Counted from the stretch's first letter, positions 43,272 to 55,308 are shown. The stretch is 64,000 nucleotides of DNA from an uncultured Rhodospirillales bacterium (GCA_903835235.1 CAILMF010000058.1:100879-164878), one strand, 5' to 3'. Program-made: numbers and translations. The notes: generated by a model from the sequence alone, not told the origin.

Positions 43272-43930
43272 GCACGCCGGACGCGCCGCTCGCGCCGGCC
43301 GGCGCGCCCCTCATAATTGCCATCGACGGCCCGGCCGCCGCCGGCAAGGGCACGCTGGCCCGCCGACTGGCGGCGCATCTGGGCCTGCCCTACCTGGACA
43401 CCGGCCTGCTCTATCGCGCCACCGGCCGCCGCGTGCTGGATGCCGGCGCCGACCCGCACGACCCCGCCGCCGCCACCGCCGCCGCCCTGGCGCTGCAACC
43501 CGAGGACCTGGACCGCCCCGGCCTGCGCACGCCGGAAGCCGCCCTGGCCGCCAGCGCCGTGGCCGCCGTGCCCGCGGTGCGCGCGGCGCTGCTGGCCTTC
43601 CAGCGCAGCTTCGGCCTGGCCCGCGGCGCGGTGCTGGATGGGCGCGACATCGGCACCGTGGTCTTCCCGGGGGCACAGGTAAAACTCTTCGTCACCGCCA
43701 GCGCCGAGGCCCGCGCCCATCGCCGCTGGCTGGAATTGCAGACCGCCGGCACGCCCTTGCCGCTGGCCCAGGTGGAAGCCGAGACCCGCCAGCGCGACGA
43801 ACAGGACGCCGCCCGCGCCACCGCGCCGATGAAGCCGGCGCCCGATGCGGTGCTGCTGGACACCACGGCGCTGGATGCGGAGGCGGCCCTCCATATCGCC
43901 CTCGCAATCATCCGGCGGCCGCGCAATTAG
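43268..43930 (+). CDS. cmk: Cytidylate kinase
   Basis: Cmk, 220 residues, phosphorylates CMP and dCMP. The P-loop [19 protein letters not shown] starts near residue 17, followed by [34 protein letters not shown] and [14 protein letters not shown]. Its ATG overlaps the aroA stop. In most alphaproteobacteria rpsA follows directly; here an RTX-type gene has been placed between. Confidence 0.95.
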   Translation: MSTPDAPLAPAGAPLIIAIDGPAAAGKGTLARRLAAHLGLPYLDTGLLYRATGRRVLDAGADPHDPAAATAAALALQPEDLDRPGLRTPEAALAASAVAAVPAVRAALLAFQRSFGLARGAVLDGRDIGTVVFPGAQVKLFVTASAEARAHRRWLELQTAGTPLPLAQVEAETRQRDEQDAARATAPMKPAPDAVLLDTTALDAEAALHIALAIIRRPRN

Positions 43931-43991
43931 GTGCCATAGCAAAACGGTGCTATTCCATGCTCTGTGATCCAATGCGCAGAGGACTCCGGCA

Positions 43992-45493
43992 ATGGCGGCA
44001 AATCGTGTAATCGCGGATTCGTTGCTCGCTTTCTCCGGCACCCAGGGTCAGGCAGGCTGGCGCTATGGTTATGTCGCGCCGGGCGCGCCGGATGACCTCT
44101 ACCTGCTCACCTACTATGGCGGCCCATCGGGCACGCCGGACGGCCGGGTAAGCCCCTACGTTTCCTGGGCACCAGCCGACACGGCAAGCGGGTGGAACAG
44201 GGTGGACCCCACCTTCTGGCACCCCGGTACCGAGTTTTGGACCGTGCGGCAGTGGACCAGCAGCGTCGCCGGGAAGATCAACATCAGCGGCTTCGACCTT
44301 TCGCCCTTCGGCGGCAATACCGGCCTCATCATCCGCGTCGATGGTCGCGCGCTATTTTCCGCCGACAACGTCCAAAACGTGCCCATTACCTTCAGCCTCG
44401 CGGCCAATGTCGCCATCGGCTCCATCGTGCAGTTCATCCTGACGCCCGAGGGCAGCGATGGCATGGATGCGACCACGTCGCGCTTCACCATCAGCAGGTC
44501 CGCTTCAACGCCTCCGCCCGACGCGGCGCTTATCCAAGTCACGCCCTACTACCCCGAGCCAACGACCTTTACCGGAACCTCCGGCAACGACACGCTGATC
44601 GGTGGAACCAGCGACGCCACGCTGCTTGGCGGGGGGGCCAGGATTGGCTGAGCGTCGCAAGCGATGTCGGCCACACCGGCATGCTTTCCGGCGGTCGCGG
44701 CAACGACACAATCTTGGGGTCTTTGAGCAACGATATCGTCGACTGGACCCTAGGTGACGGCGACGACTTGGTGCGGCTGGCTACCGGCAGCAACACGCTG
44801 GCGCTGGTCGGCTGGCAGGACGGCGCCGCTGTGGCCAATGGCGCGAAGGTCGGCCTCTGGTCCGTCGCGCTGGCCGGGGAGACGGCAATCTTCACTAACA
44901 GCCTTGGCGGCAGCGTCACGGTGCTGGACTGGATGCTCGGCACCAACTCGGTCGTACACTTGACCCAACCGCTGCCCGAGGCTGTGAACGGCGTCGTGAC
45001 CCTCAGGACGGACGCCCTGCTGACCGACGCTTCCTTCGCTGGCGCGGCCGACATTACATCGCTCAATCTGCGAGGCACCGGCGCGCAGGCCGTGGTCCTG
45101 GCCGCACAGGCCGAAACTGCGTTTGGCAGTTCGCAAATCAAGCTCGTGGCCAAGGCCAGCGCCTCCCTGGCCGTGGACGGGCACGCCCTGACTCATGGCT
45201 TTCATGCTATTGGCGGCAACGGCGCCGACAGCTTCATTGGCGGCACCGGCAACGATACCTTCGCCGGCGGCGGCGGCGCCGACCTGTTCGACCTGTCCCA
45301 AGGCGGCCGCGACCGGATCACGGATTTCGTCCACGGCGCGGACCACATCCGCGTCGCCGCCCACAGCATGGCCGACCTGCACATCACCTACAGGGGCGGC
45401 AACGCCGCCATCGCGATCGACAGCACCCACCAGGCCACGATGAGCCACATCGCCGCCGGCAGCCTGACAGCCAGCGACTTCATCTTCAGCTGA
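43992..45493 (+). pseudogene. RTX-type calcium-binding repeat protein, frameshifted at a G7 run
   Basis: Two overlapping frames give one protein of about 500 residues if one G is added to the GGGGGGG run at 44631-44637. The first frame (residues 1-219) holds a beta-rich N-domain that looks like a carbohydrate-binding or adhesion module (PFGGNTGLIIRVDG, FSADNVQN). The last part has RTX nonapeptides: GTSGNDTLIGG, SGGRGNDTILG, GGNGADSFIGGTGNDTF, and a C-terminal DLFDLSQGGRDRITDF block typical of type I-secreted proteins. As read, the first frame stops at TGA seven codons after the run begins. No secretion genes are nearby. The gene interrupts the conserved cmk-rpsA pair and its GC is lower than the neighbours', which suggests insertion. 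Confidence 0.8.
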
Positions 45494-45554
45494 GACCTGC
45501 TGGCGCCCGCGCGCAATTCCGCGCGCGAATCGCGGGAATTCCTTGCCACCGCGC

Positions 45555-45583
45555 TTGACTCACCCTGCCTCTCGCGCCTAGTG
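45555..45583 (+). promoter_or_regulatory. Candidate rpsA promoter
   Basis: TTGACT and CTAGTG are spaced by 17 bases, about 205 bases before the rpsA start. The long leader that follows is rich in short GC hairpins. No known leader motif is recognised. Confidence 0.45.
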
Positions 45584-45793
45584 GCGTCCCAAGGCCGCGC
45601 CCCAACCAGGGCGCGGTGTTCGCGTTTTCGCAGGGCACAACCCTGGGTTGCCGGACCGGCTCCGGGCGAACCGTTACATCGCCCACCCCTCGGGTCGCCA
45701 GGCACCAGCTGCCGGACCAAGCCGTGCCCGCCGCTGGTGGGGGCGCAGGACCGTCACCCCGCCCAGGCGGGGCCGTCAGGAAACATCCGCTAC

Positions 45794-47512
45794 ATGGCAA
45801 CCGCCAACACCGCCGCCCAGGATTTCGGGATGGAGGATTTCGCCACCCTGCTCGACGCGAGCCTGGGTGCTGATACCGGCTTCGCCGGTTCCGTCGTCAC
45901 CGGCCGCGTCATCCGCGTGGATGACGACTTCGCCGTCGTCGATGTCGGCCTGAAGAGCGAGGGTCGCGTCCCGCTCAAGGAATTCGCCCCCGCCGGCAGC
46001 AAGCCGGAAGTCAAGCCGGGCGACGTGATCGAGCTCTTCGTCGAGCGCTACGAGGACCGTGACGGCTCCATCGTGCTGAGCCGCGAGAAGGCCCGCCGCG
46101 AGGAAGCCTGGACCAACCTGGAGAAGTCCTTCACCGCGCAGAGCCGCGTGAACGGCGTCATCTTCGGGCGCGTCAAGGGCGGCTTCACCGTCGACCTCGG
46201 CGGCGCCGTGGCCTTCCTGCCCGGCTCCCAGGTGGATATCCGCCCGGTACGCGACGTCGGCCCGCTGATGGGCAGCCCGCAGCCCTTCCAGATCCTCAAG
46301 ATGGACCGCGCCCGCGGCAACATCGTGGTCAGCCGCCGCGCGGTGCTGGAAGAGACCCGCGCCGAGCAGCGCAGCGAGCTGATCCAGGGCCTGAAGGAAG
46401 GCATGATCCTCGACGGCGTGGTCAAGAACATCACCGACTACGGTGCCTTCGTCGACCTCGGTGGCGTGGACGGCCTGCTGCATGTCACCGACATCGCCTG
46501 GCGCCGGATCAACCACCCGTCCGAGGCCCTCACCATCGGCCAACCCGTAAAAGTGCAGGTCATCCGCTTCAACTCGGAGACCCAGCGCATCAGCCTCGGC
46601 ATGAAGCAGCTGATGTCCGACCCCTGGGAAGGTGTCGCCATCAAGTACCCGGTGGGTGGCAAGTTCTCGGGCCGCGTGACCAACATCACCGACTACGGCG
46701 CCTTCGTGGAGCTGGAGCCTGGTGTCGAAGGCCTGGTCCACGTCTCCGAGATGAGCTGGACCAAGAAGAACGTCCACCCGGGCAAGATCGTCGCGACCTC
46801 GCAGGAAGTCGACGTGATGATCCTGGACGTGGACGAGCCGAAGCGCCGCATCTCGCTGGGCCTGAAGCAGGCGCAGGGCAACCCCTGGGAAGTGTTCCTG
46901 GAGGCCCACCCGCCTGGCAGCCTGATCGAAGGCGAGATTCGGAACATCACCGAGTTCGGCCTGTTCATCGGCGTCGGCCCGGACCTGGACGGCATGGTGC
47001 ACATGTCCGACCTCAGCTGGGACGAGCCCGGCGAGACGGCCATCAACGCCTACCAGAAGGGCACCAACTGCCAGGCCAAGGTGCTGGATGTGGATGTGGA
47101 GAAGGAGCGTATCTCCCTCGGCATCAAGCAGCTGGCCGCTGACCCGGCCGCCGAAGTGCTGGACCGCGTCCGCAAGAACGACATTGTTACGTGTATCGTC
47201 ACCGCGGTGCAGGCCAACGGCATCGAAGTGAAGGTGGAGGAGGTCCTCACCGGCTTCATCCGCCGTGCGGAACTGGCGCGTGACCGTGGCGACCAGCGCC
47301 CCGACAAGTTCGCCATCGGCGAAAAGGTCGATGCGAAGGTGACCGCCGTCGACCGCGCCGCCCGCCGCCTGGCCCTGACCATCAAGGGCAAGGAGATCGA
47401 GGAGGAGCGCGAGGCGATCAAGGAATACGGCAGCAACGACTCTGGTGCGTCGCTGGGCGATATCCTGGGCGCCGCGATCCGCCGCCGCCGCGAGATGGCT
47501 GGCGAGGAGTAG
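45794..47512 (+). CDS. rpsA: 30S ribosomal protein S1
   Basis: RpsA, 572 residues with six S1 (OB-fold) repeats, brings mRNA to the 30S subunit. The repeats are seen as GSVVTGRVIRVDDDFAVVDVG, then FGRVKGGFTVDLGGAVAFLPGS, KNITDYGAFVDLGGVDGLLH, TNITDYGAFVELEPGVEGLVH, RNITEFGLFIGVGPDLDGMVH and a weaker sixth. The ATG with AGGAAA before it begins at the family start. Length and domain number are normal for the class. Terminator follows. Confidence 0.97.
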   Translation: MATANTAAQDFGMEDFATLLDASLGADTGFAGSVVTGRVIRVDDDFAVVDVGLKSEGRVPLKEFAPAGSKPEVKPGDVIELFVERYEDRDGSIVLSREKARREEAWTNLEKSFTAQSRVNGVIFGRVKGGFTVDLGGAVAFLPGSQVDIRPVRDVGPLMGSPQPFQILKMDRARGNIVVSRRAVLEETRAEQRSELIQGLKEGMILDGVVKNITDYGAFVDLGGVDGLLHVTDIAWRRINHPSEALTIGQPVKVQVIRFNSETQRISLGMKQLMSDPWEGVAIKYPVGGKFSGRVTNITDYGAFVELEPGVEGLVHVSEMSWTKKNVHPGKIVATSQEVDVMILDVDEPKRRISLGLKQAQGNPWEVFLEAHPPGSLIEGEIRNITEFGLFIGVGPDLDGMVHMSDLSWDEPGETAINAYQKGTNCQAKVLDVDVEKERISLGIKQLAADPAAEVLDRVRKNDIVTCIVTAVQANGIEVKVEEVLTGFIRRAELARDRGDQRPDKFAIGEKVDAKVTAVDRAARRLALTIKGKEIEEEREAIKEYGSNDSGASLGDILGAAIRRRREMAGEE

Positions 47513-47556
47513 GACCGGGCGGCCGGGCTTCGGCCCGGCCAGCCTTGGAGCGGAAC

Positions 47557-47590
47557 AGCCGGCGCGGGGGCAACCCTGCGCCGGCTTTTT
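47557..47590 (+). terminator. Intrinsic terminator of rpsA
   Basis: A 9-bp stem (AGCCGGCGC/GCGCCGGCT) with a 12-base loop is followed by TTTTTC. A second GC-rich hairpin (GGCCGGGC/GCCCGGCC) lies just before it, next to the stop codon. Confidence 0.85.
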
Positions 47591-47727
47591 CATGCGCCCC
47601 GGCCAGGGCCAAGCGCACGCTTGCCACCGGCCCATGTTCCATATATGTTCCGGCTGCGGGTTACCCCGCACGCTCTTTGCCAACCGCATCCGCCCCCTCC
47701 CCTTCCCGCCACCAGCGGCTTGCCCGG

Positions 47728-48184
47728 TTTGTCCGAAGCGGCTGTGGCTGCGGCACCATCCGCGCCCGCTCAATCGGTGCGGGCGGACTTCACGCTGTAG
47801 TTTCAACAGGTTGCAGAGCAATATCCGGTCGGATGATTCCGTCGGAACGGATATTGCCCCAGCCGGCCGTCGCCTTGCCCGGCAGCACCATCGGCGCGCC
47901 CGCCGGGGTCGTCCGGTATTTGTCCGAAAATCGCACCGCCGCGCCCCCAGGACGCGGACCGCTGCCCGCCGATGCCCCGCCCGGCTGCCGCAGGGCAACC
48001 CGGCCCATTTGTCCGAAGCCGGCGCGCGGTCAAGCATGCCCCACCATGCCTGTCGCATGGCCCCCGGCGCATTTGTCCGAAACCTGCGGGATCGCGACGC
48101 TGGCCACGGCCGGGCGCTGATTTCCCGCGCCCGAGCCCGACCGGCTGCATCACCTGGCCAGCCCCTCCGGCCTATTTGTCCGAA
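47728..48184 (+). repeat. Five direct copies of TTTGTCCGAA in the rpsA downstream region
   Basis: The 10-mer TTTGTCCGAA occurs at 47728, 47919, 48008, 48072 and 48184-9, all in the same direction, with spacings of 191, 89, 64 and 103 bases. Four of the five have A before it and CGG about 4 bases upstream. The surrounding region (47,591-48,299) has no convincing gene: open frames there lack ribosome sites and read the motif in different frames. It may be a multi-site operator for the divergent or downstream gene, a processing signal or a repeat array. Confidence 0.7.
47818..47857. repeat. Second GCAATATCC-family palindrome
   Basis: GCAATATCCG and CGGATATTGC form a 10-bp stem with an imperfect 20-base middle. 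It shares the ends and the flank GAACGGATATTGCYCCAGCC with the copy after radC, so both belong to one repeat family. Confidence 0.7.
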
Positions 48185-48221
48185 ACCCTCACCTTTGCGC
48201 CCGGCGCGAAAAACCTGGGTT

Positions 48222-48275
48222 CCAAGGGCCCCGCGGCCCTTGGCAGGGGAGCTTGAGGGGACAGCGTCCCCTCAA
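48222..48275 (-). terminator. Two hairpins after the binding-protein gene
   Basis: Two perfect stems lie side by side (CCAAGGGCC with a 4-base loop, and TTGAGGGGAC with a 3-base loop), 25 bases past the stop of the minus-strand binding-protein gene. No T-run follows, so the call as a terminator is only likely from position. Confidence 0.45.
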
Positions 48276-48299
48276 CCCAACCCGCGCCGCCGCCCGCCG

Positions 48300-49098
48300 C
48301 TACCGCAGGATGATCGGCGTCAGCCCATGCCGCGCCGCCGCCCGCGCCAGGGTCCCATCCGCCTTCGCCGTTTCCAGGAAGGCGTTCACCTCGGCCAGCC
48401 AGGTCGCATCGCCCTTGGCCACGGCATAGGCGTACAGCGTCTCGCCGAACCCGGCCGGCGGTTCGATGATCCGGGCCCAGTCGTGCATCAGCAGCATCCG
48501 CCGGGTATACGGAAAGTCGCTCATGAACACGTCGGCACGCCCGGCCTGCACCTCGGCCTCCCGCGTGCGCGGCGGCCGCACCACCAGCAATTCCGCCTGC
48601 CGCAGCGTGTTCCGCATCAGCGGCTCCATCAGCGTGCCGGCCGCCACCGCCACGGTCACCCCGGGCTGGTCGATATCGGTGAAGCGCCCCACCCGCGTGC
48701 TGTCCCGCGTGGTCACGCCATAGACCGGGCTGGCCATGTAGGGCTTGGAAAACGCCATCCGTTCCGCCCGGGCCGGCAGCACGCCCACCGCCATCATGGC
48801 AATGTCGCAATCGCCCGCCTCCACCCGGTTCATGAACTCGGCGAAGTTGGTCTCGACGAAGCGCAGCGTCACGCCCAGCCGGCCCGCCAGCGCCCGGGCC
48901 ATGTCGATATCGATCCCCTCCAGCTCCGAATTCCGGGGGTTCCGGTAGCTGATGGCGAAGTATTCCGGCCACATGCAGACTGCCACTTCCTGCCGCGCCC
49001 GAATTCCGGCCAGGGCGTCCCGCGGTGCCGGCTGGGCAACCGAGGGTTCGACAGACCACTCGAATATTAAGGCCAGAGCGGCGATAGTGGCGCCGATC

Positions 49099-49127
<29 letters not shown>
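48300..49127 (-). CDS. Amino-acid-type (family 3) periplasmic substrate-binding protein
   Basis: A 275-residue binding protein of the SBP_bac_3 group. The start is the ATG at 49127, chosen for AAGGA 7 bases upstream and because it gives a proper signal (basic ARTRSR, then [14 protein letters not shown], mature near AQPAPRDA). A later ATG at 49100 is possible. The core shows [34 protein letters not shown] and [15 protein letters not shown]. No ABC permease or ATPase genes are adjacent. Its start overlaps the start of a hybrid histidine kinase on the other strand, so it may supply the ligand to that sensor rather than a transporter. Confidence 0.82.
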
Positions 49128-51699
<2,572 letters not shown>

Positions 51700-51760
51700 C
51701 CGATCGATACCAAGCGCAGGTAGGTTTCACCTTCCTGCGCCTCAGCCGCGTCGTGCGCAG

Positions 51761-51910
51761 GCACGCCCTTGGCGTCATGCGGCACGCACGCCCTTGGCGT
51801 CATGCGGCACGCACGCCCTTGGCGTCATGCGGCACGCACGCCCTTGGCGTCGTGCGGAACGCATGCCCTTGGCATCGTGCGGCACGCACGCCCTTGGCTT
51901 CATGCGCAGG
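51761..51910. repeat. 25-bp tandem repeat, six copies
   Basis: Six adjacent 25-bp copies (start GCACGCCCTTGGCGTCATGC) with a few base changes towards the right end, in the 314-bp gap between the kinase and the peptide-binding protein. The unit is not a multiple of three and no gene reads through it. A partial hairpin (GCGCAGG / CCTGCGC) precedes it. Nothing else is seen in this gap. Confidence 0.92.
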
Positions 51911-52013
51911 CACGCTGATACGTGACGCGGCGAAAGCCGCAGCGCCCAGCCGGGCGCTCGGTCCTTACAGGCGGGCCGCAGGTCGGAGCTTCATGTGCTG
52001 GGTATGAAGCCGT

Positions 52014-53576
52014 CTACTCCGGCCGGAACTCGGTGGCGCGGGTGGTTTCCTGCAGGCGCGGGCTGTAGCGCAGGCCCTGGCGCGTGGCCCAGATATTCAC
52101 CTGGTGATGCAGCGGGATCACCGCGAGGTCGCGCTGGTAACCGATGCGAATGACGTCGCGGTACAGCGCCTCTCGCGCCGACTGGTCGATGGTGGCGAAG
52201 GCGCGGTCGATGATCGCATCGGCCTCCGGGTTGGAATAATGCGTCGGGCGCAGGACGTTGCCGCGGCCGCGCGGCGGGTCCGGCGTCGCCACCATCTGCA
52301 CCAGGGAGGTATCGGGCTCGGCGGTGCTGCTGCTCCAGCCGGTCATCCAGATGCTGAACTCATCGCGCGCCGAGCGGGAGAAGAACACCGAGGCCGGCAT
52401 GGTCGCGACCTGGGTGCGCACGCCAACCCGCGTCCACATCTGGGCGATGGCCTGGGCGATGCCGTCATCGTTCACATAGCGGTCGTTCGGGCCGTGCAGG
52501 GTCAGGTTGAAGCCGTCGGGCAGGCCGGCCTCGGCCAGCAGGCGGCGGGCCTCGTCGGGGCGGTAGGGGTCGGGCGGGATCGTCGGGTCGTAGCCGATGG
52601 CGCCCTCCGGCGCTGGCTGGCCGGCCGGGCGGGAATGGCCCTCCATCAACTGGGTGCGGATGCCGTCCCGGTTGATCGCCAGGGACAGGGCGCGGCGGAC
52701 CCGGACGTCCCGCAGCGGGTTCTGCGCCAGCACCTGGCCGTTGCGGTCGGTGGCGAAGGGGGTGGTGGGGCGCATGACATCGGGCGAGAGGTAGATCAGC
52801 CGCAGCCCCGGCCGGCTGGTGATGCGCAGCCGCGGGATCTGCGACAGGCGAGCGACGTCGCGGGTTGGGACGGCGTCGATCGCATCGACATCGCCGGATT
52901 GCAGCGCGGCGACGCGGGCGCTGTCGTTGGCGATGAGCCGATAGGTCACGCGGTCCCAGGGCTGCTGCGGCCCCCACCAGTCGGGGTTGCGGGTGAAGGT
53001 GGCGCGGTCGCCCAGTTGGAAGGATTGCAGCCGGTAGGGGCCGGTGCCGATGGCCGCCTTGCCGCTGTTGTAGTCGCTGGTCGAGGCGCCCTCGCCATGC
53101 CGGCGGCTGACGATGGTGAAGGCCGACATGAACATCGGGATCAGCGGCACCGGCTCGGCGGTGTGCAGCCGGATCGTCTCGGCGTCGACAATCTCCAGCC
53201 GCTTCACCGGGCGGATATACTGGCCAAGGCCGGTCGGGCTGTTCGGCACATTGGGGGCGCGGGCGAAGGTGAAGACGATGTCGTCGGCGGTGAAGGGCGA
53301 CCCATCATGCCAGCGCACGCCGGGGCGCAGCTTGAACTCCCAGGTCAGCTCATCCAGCGCCCGCCAGGACAGCGCCAGGCCGGGGCTGGGCCGGGCGTCG
53401 TTGTCGGCCATGACCAAGCTGTCGAACACGTGCTGCACCAGCGCGTGGTTCGGGCTGAGGTCGTGGAAATGCGGGTCCATGCTGGTGAAGGCGCCGCCGA
53501 CGCCAATGGCCAGGTCCGCCGCCGCGGCCGGGCCGGCCACCAGGGCCAGGGCCACGCCCGCCTTCAATCCTCGCAT
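52014..53576 (-). CDS. Oligopeptide-type (family 5) periplasmic substrate-binding protein
   Basis: A 520-residue SBP_bac_5 protein (DppA/OppA type). Signal GVALALVAGPAAA, then the family core FTSMDPHFHDLSPNHALVQH, WEFKLRPGVRWHDGSPFTADD, GTGPYRLQSF, NPLRDVRVRRALSLAINRD and RDVIRIGYQRDLAVIPLHHQ. The ligand may be a peptide, nickel, glutathione or another small molecule. It follows the soe-like genes by 56 bp on the same strand, so it may be co-transcribed, but no permease genes are in the window. Confidence 0.88.
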   Translation of the reverse strand: MRGLKAGVALALVAGPAAAADLAIGVGGAFTSMDPHFHDLSPNHALVQHVFDSLVMADNDARPSPGLALSWRALDELTWEFKLRPGVRWHDGSPFTADDIVFTFARAPNVPNSPTGLGQYIRPVKRLEIVDAETIRLHTAEPVPLIPMFMSAFTIVSRRHGEGASTSDYNSGKAAIGTGPYRLQSFQLGDRATFTRNPDWWGPQQPWDRVTYRLIANDSARVAALQSGDVDAIDAVPTRDVARLSQIPRLRITSRPGLRLIYLSPDVMRPTTPFATDRNGQVLAQNPLRDVRVRRALSLAINRDGIRTQLMEGHSRPAGQPAPEGAIGYDPTIPPDPYRPDEARRLLAEAGLPDGFNLTLHGPNDRYVNDDGIAQAIAQMWTRVGVRTQVATMPASVFFSRSARDEFSIWMTGWSSSTAEPDTSLVQMVATPDPPRGRGNVLRPTHYSNPEADAIIDRAFATIDQSAREALYRDVIRIGYQRDLAVIPLHHQVNIWATRQGLRYSPRLQETTRATEFRPE

Positions 53577-53632
53577 GCTCGCCTCCGCCTTTGCCGCAGC
53601 GTGAGGCCGCGGCGGGGGTGGAGGCAAGCAAA

Positions 53633-54568
53633 TCAGGTGCCGCGATAGAACAGCGTCACGGTGTGGGTGGCTTCGGCGAACATCAGCCAGCGTTCCACCA
53701 GCAGCCCGACCAGCGCCAGCACGGTGGCGACCAGCAGCAGCAGCGCCGCCAGCGGCCCGGCGATGACCAGCGAGCAGGCCGCCAGCAAGGCCGGCAGCGC
53801 CAGGCCGGCCCAGAGCGTGATCTTCCGCAGGCTCAGCGCATGCTTGCGGGCAACCCGAAACCCCATTTCCCGCATGATGTAGTTGGACTGGGTATGCGGC
53901 GGGTCCAGCGGCCTGGTGGTGCCGATATGGCCGAGGCCGGTGGCGCTGCCCAGCGTGGCCAGCGGGCGGGCGGTGTCGATGCTGCGCCAGTACTGCCACT
54001 TCAACCCGGCGCCGAGCGCACCGAAGACCAGGGCCTGCAAGGCGGGAACGCTGGGATCCTCCCCGGCCAGCGCCATCAGCGTGGCCAGCAGCGCCGCACC
54101 GCTGAACAGCGAGAGGATGACATAGCCGGCAGGCACCAGCGGATGCGCCCATTCCTTGATCGGCTTCAGCGAGGCGTAGATCATGCTGGTGCAGTACACC
54201 GTGGCCAGCGAGCAGAAGGCGGCGACCAGCGCCAGCAGCACCGCCCAGCCATAGGCACCGCTGAGCACGCAAAGTCCCGAGCCGATGGCGGGGATGTAGG
54301 TCAGCACGGCGGCCACACCTTCGCGCGAGAGCCAGGAGGAGCGCCATTGGGAGAGCGCCCGCCAGGCCCGCATGGGGTTGCCGAGATGCAGCAGCGAGGA
54401 GCACAGGCCCGCGGTGACCAGCACCAGCGCCAGGCCGAGCACGACGAGCACGAAGACGCCGTCGCCCCCGATCAACCCGCCGGCACCCAGCAGGCCGAGC
54501 CAGAACAGCAAGCCGTAGCCGGCGCCGGAAGCGACGGTGAAGAAGATGATCGAACCAGCGGGCTTCAT
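53633..54568 (-). CDS. soeC: DmsC-type membrane anchor subunit (sulfite dehydrogenase SoeC-like)
   Basis: A 311-residue membrane protein of the DmsC family with about eight hydrophobic helices, which anchors the complex and passes electrons to quinone. KPAGSIIFFTVASGAGYGLLF starts the first helix; histidines in the helices (SSLLHLGNP) are possible quinone-site residues. The ATG overlaps the end of the FeS gene (ATGA). In SoeABC the anchor is DmsC-like, not NrfD-like, which supports the assignment over polysulfide reductase. Confidence 0.75.
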   Translation of the reverse strand: MKPAGSIIFFTVASGAGYGLLFWLGLLGAGGLIGGDGVFVLVVLGLALVLVTAGLCSSLLHLGNPMRAWRALSQWRSSWLSREGVAAVLTYIPAIGSGLCVLSGAYGWAVLLALVAAFCSLATVYCTSMIYASLKPIKEWAHPLVPAGYVILSLFSGAALLATLMALAGEDPSVPALQALVFGALGAGLKWQYWRSIDTARPLATLGSATGLGHIGTTRPLDPPHTQSNYIMREMGFRVARKHALSLRKITLWAGLALPALLAACSLVIAGPLAALLLLVATVLALVGLLVERWLMFAEATHTVTLFYRGT

Positions 54569-55308
54569 CGCGTCAGCACCTTGTCCATGAAGCGCAGCAG
54601 GCTGGACTTGATGTCCAGGGCAGTCGGCGCGTCCTCAACGGGTTTGCCCTGTTCCGGCACCACATGCTTGCGCGGCGGCAGGTAGCGGTTGACCGGCTTG
54701 TAGTCCATTTCCGGCATCAGCTCGAAGCCACCGCGGGCGGCGACCAGCTTGCTCACATCGCTCTCGGGGTCGCCCAGGTCGCCGAAGTGGCGGGCGCCGG
54801 TGGGGCAGGAGTTCACGCAGGCGGGCTGGCGCTGCGCTTCCGGGATGTTCTCGTTGTAGATGCGGTCGACGCAGAGGGTGCACTTCTTCATCACCCCCTC
54901 ATCCTCGTCGAACTCGCGGGCGCCATAGGCACAGGCCCAGGCGCAGAGCTGGCAGCCGATGCATTTGTCGGCGTCAACGAGGACAATCCCATCCTCGGCG
55001 CGCTTGTAGCTGGCGCCGGTGGGGCAGACCGTCACGCAGGCGGCGTTCTCGCAATGCAGGCAGGAGCGCGGGAAGTGGACGGTCTTGCCGGCCGCGCCCT
55101 CCCCGGCTTCGTAGGAATGCACGCGGTTGAACCAGACGCCCTCGGCGCCCGCCGAGTAGGCGTTGAAATCCGGCAGCGGCGCCGACATGCCGCTGGCGTT
55201 CCATTCCTTGCAGTTGGTGGCGCAGGATTGGCAGCCGACGCAGGTGTCGAGGTCGATCACCAGGCCGAGCTTCTTCTGGCCGGGGACGAGTTCGGGCAAG
55301 CAGGTCAT
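54565..55308 (-). CDS. soeB: 4Fe-4S ferredoxin-type subunit (SoeB-like)
   Basis: A 247-residue electron-transfer subunit. Four cysteine clusters are visible: CVGCQSCATNC, CLHCENAACVTVCP, CIGCQLCAWACAYG and CTLCVDRI with CVNSCP, enough for four [4Fe-4S] centres, as in DmsB. No signal peptide, so the complex faces the cytoplasm. Start and stop overlap both partner genes (ATGA). The C-terminal third is a helical tail. Confidence 0.8.
   Translation of the reverse strand: MTCLPELVPGQKKLGLVIDLDTCVGCQSCATNCKEWNASGMSAPLPDFNAYSAGAEGVWFNRVHSYEAGEGAAGKTVHFPRSCLHCENAACVTVCPTGASYKRAEDGIVLVDADKCIGCQLCAWACAYGAREFDEDEGVMKKCTLCVDRIYNENIPEAQRQPACVNSCPTGARHFGDLGDPESDVSKLVAARGGFELMPEMDYKPVNRYLPPRKHVVPEQGKPVEDAPTALDIKSSLLRFMDKVLTR

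Noticed and set aside
41922..47512. Phage or transposon insertion carrying the RTX gene
   Set aside because: No transposase, integrase, terminal repeats or target-site duplication is visible; only a single added gene.
47445..49070. Plus-strand open frame through the gap after rpsA
   Set aside because: It starts inside rpsA in another frame, continues antisense to the binding protein, and has no recognisable domain.
51761..51910. Possible CRISPR array in the 25-bp repeats
   Set aside because: The copies are adjacent with no spacers, the repeat changes along the array and no cas genes are nearby.
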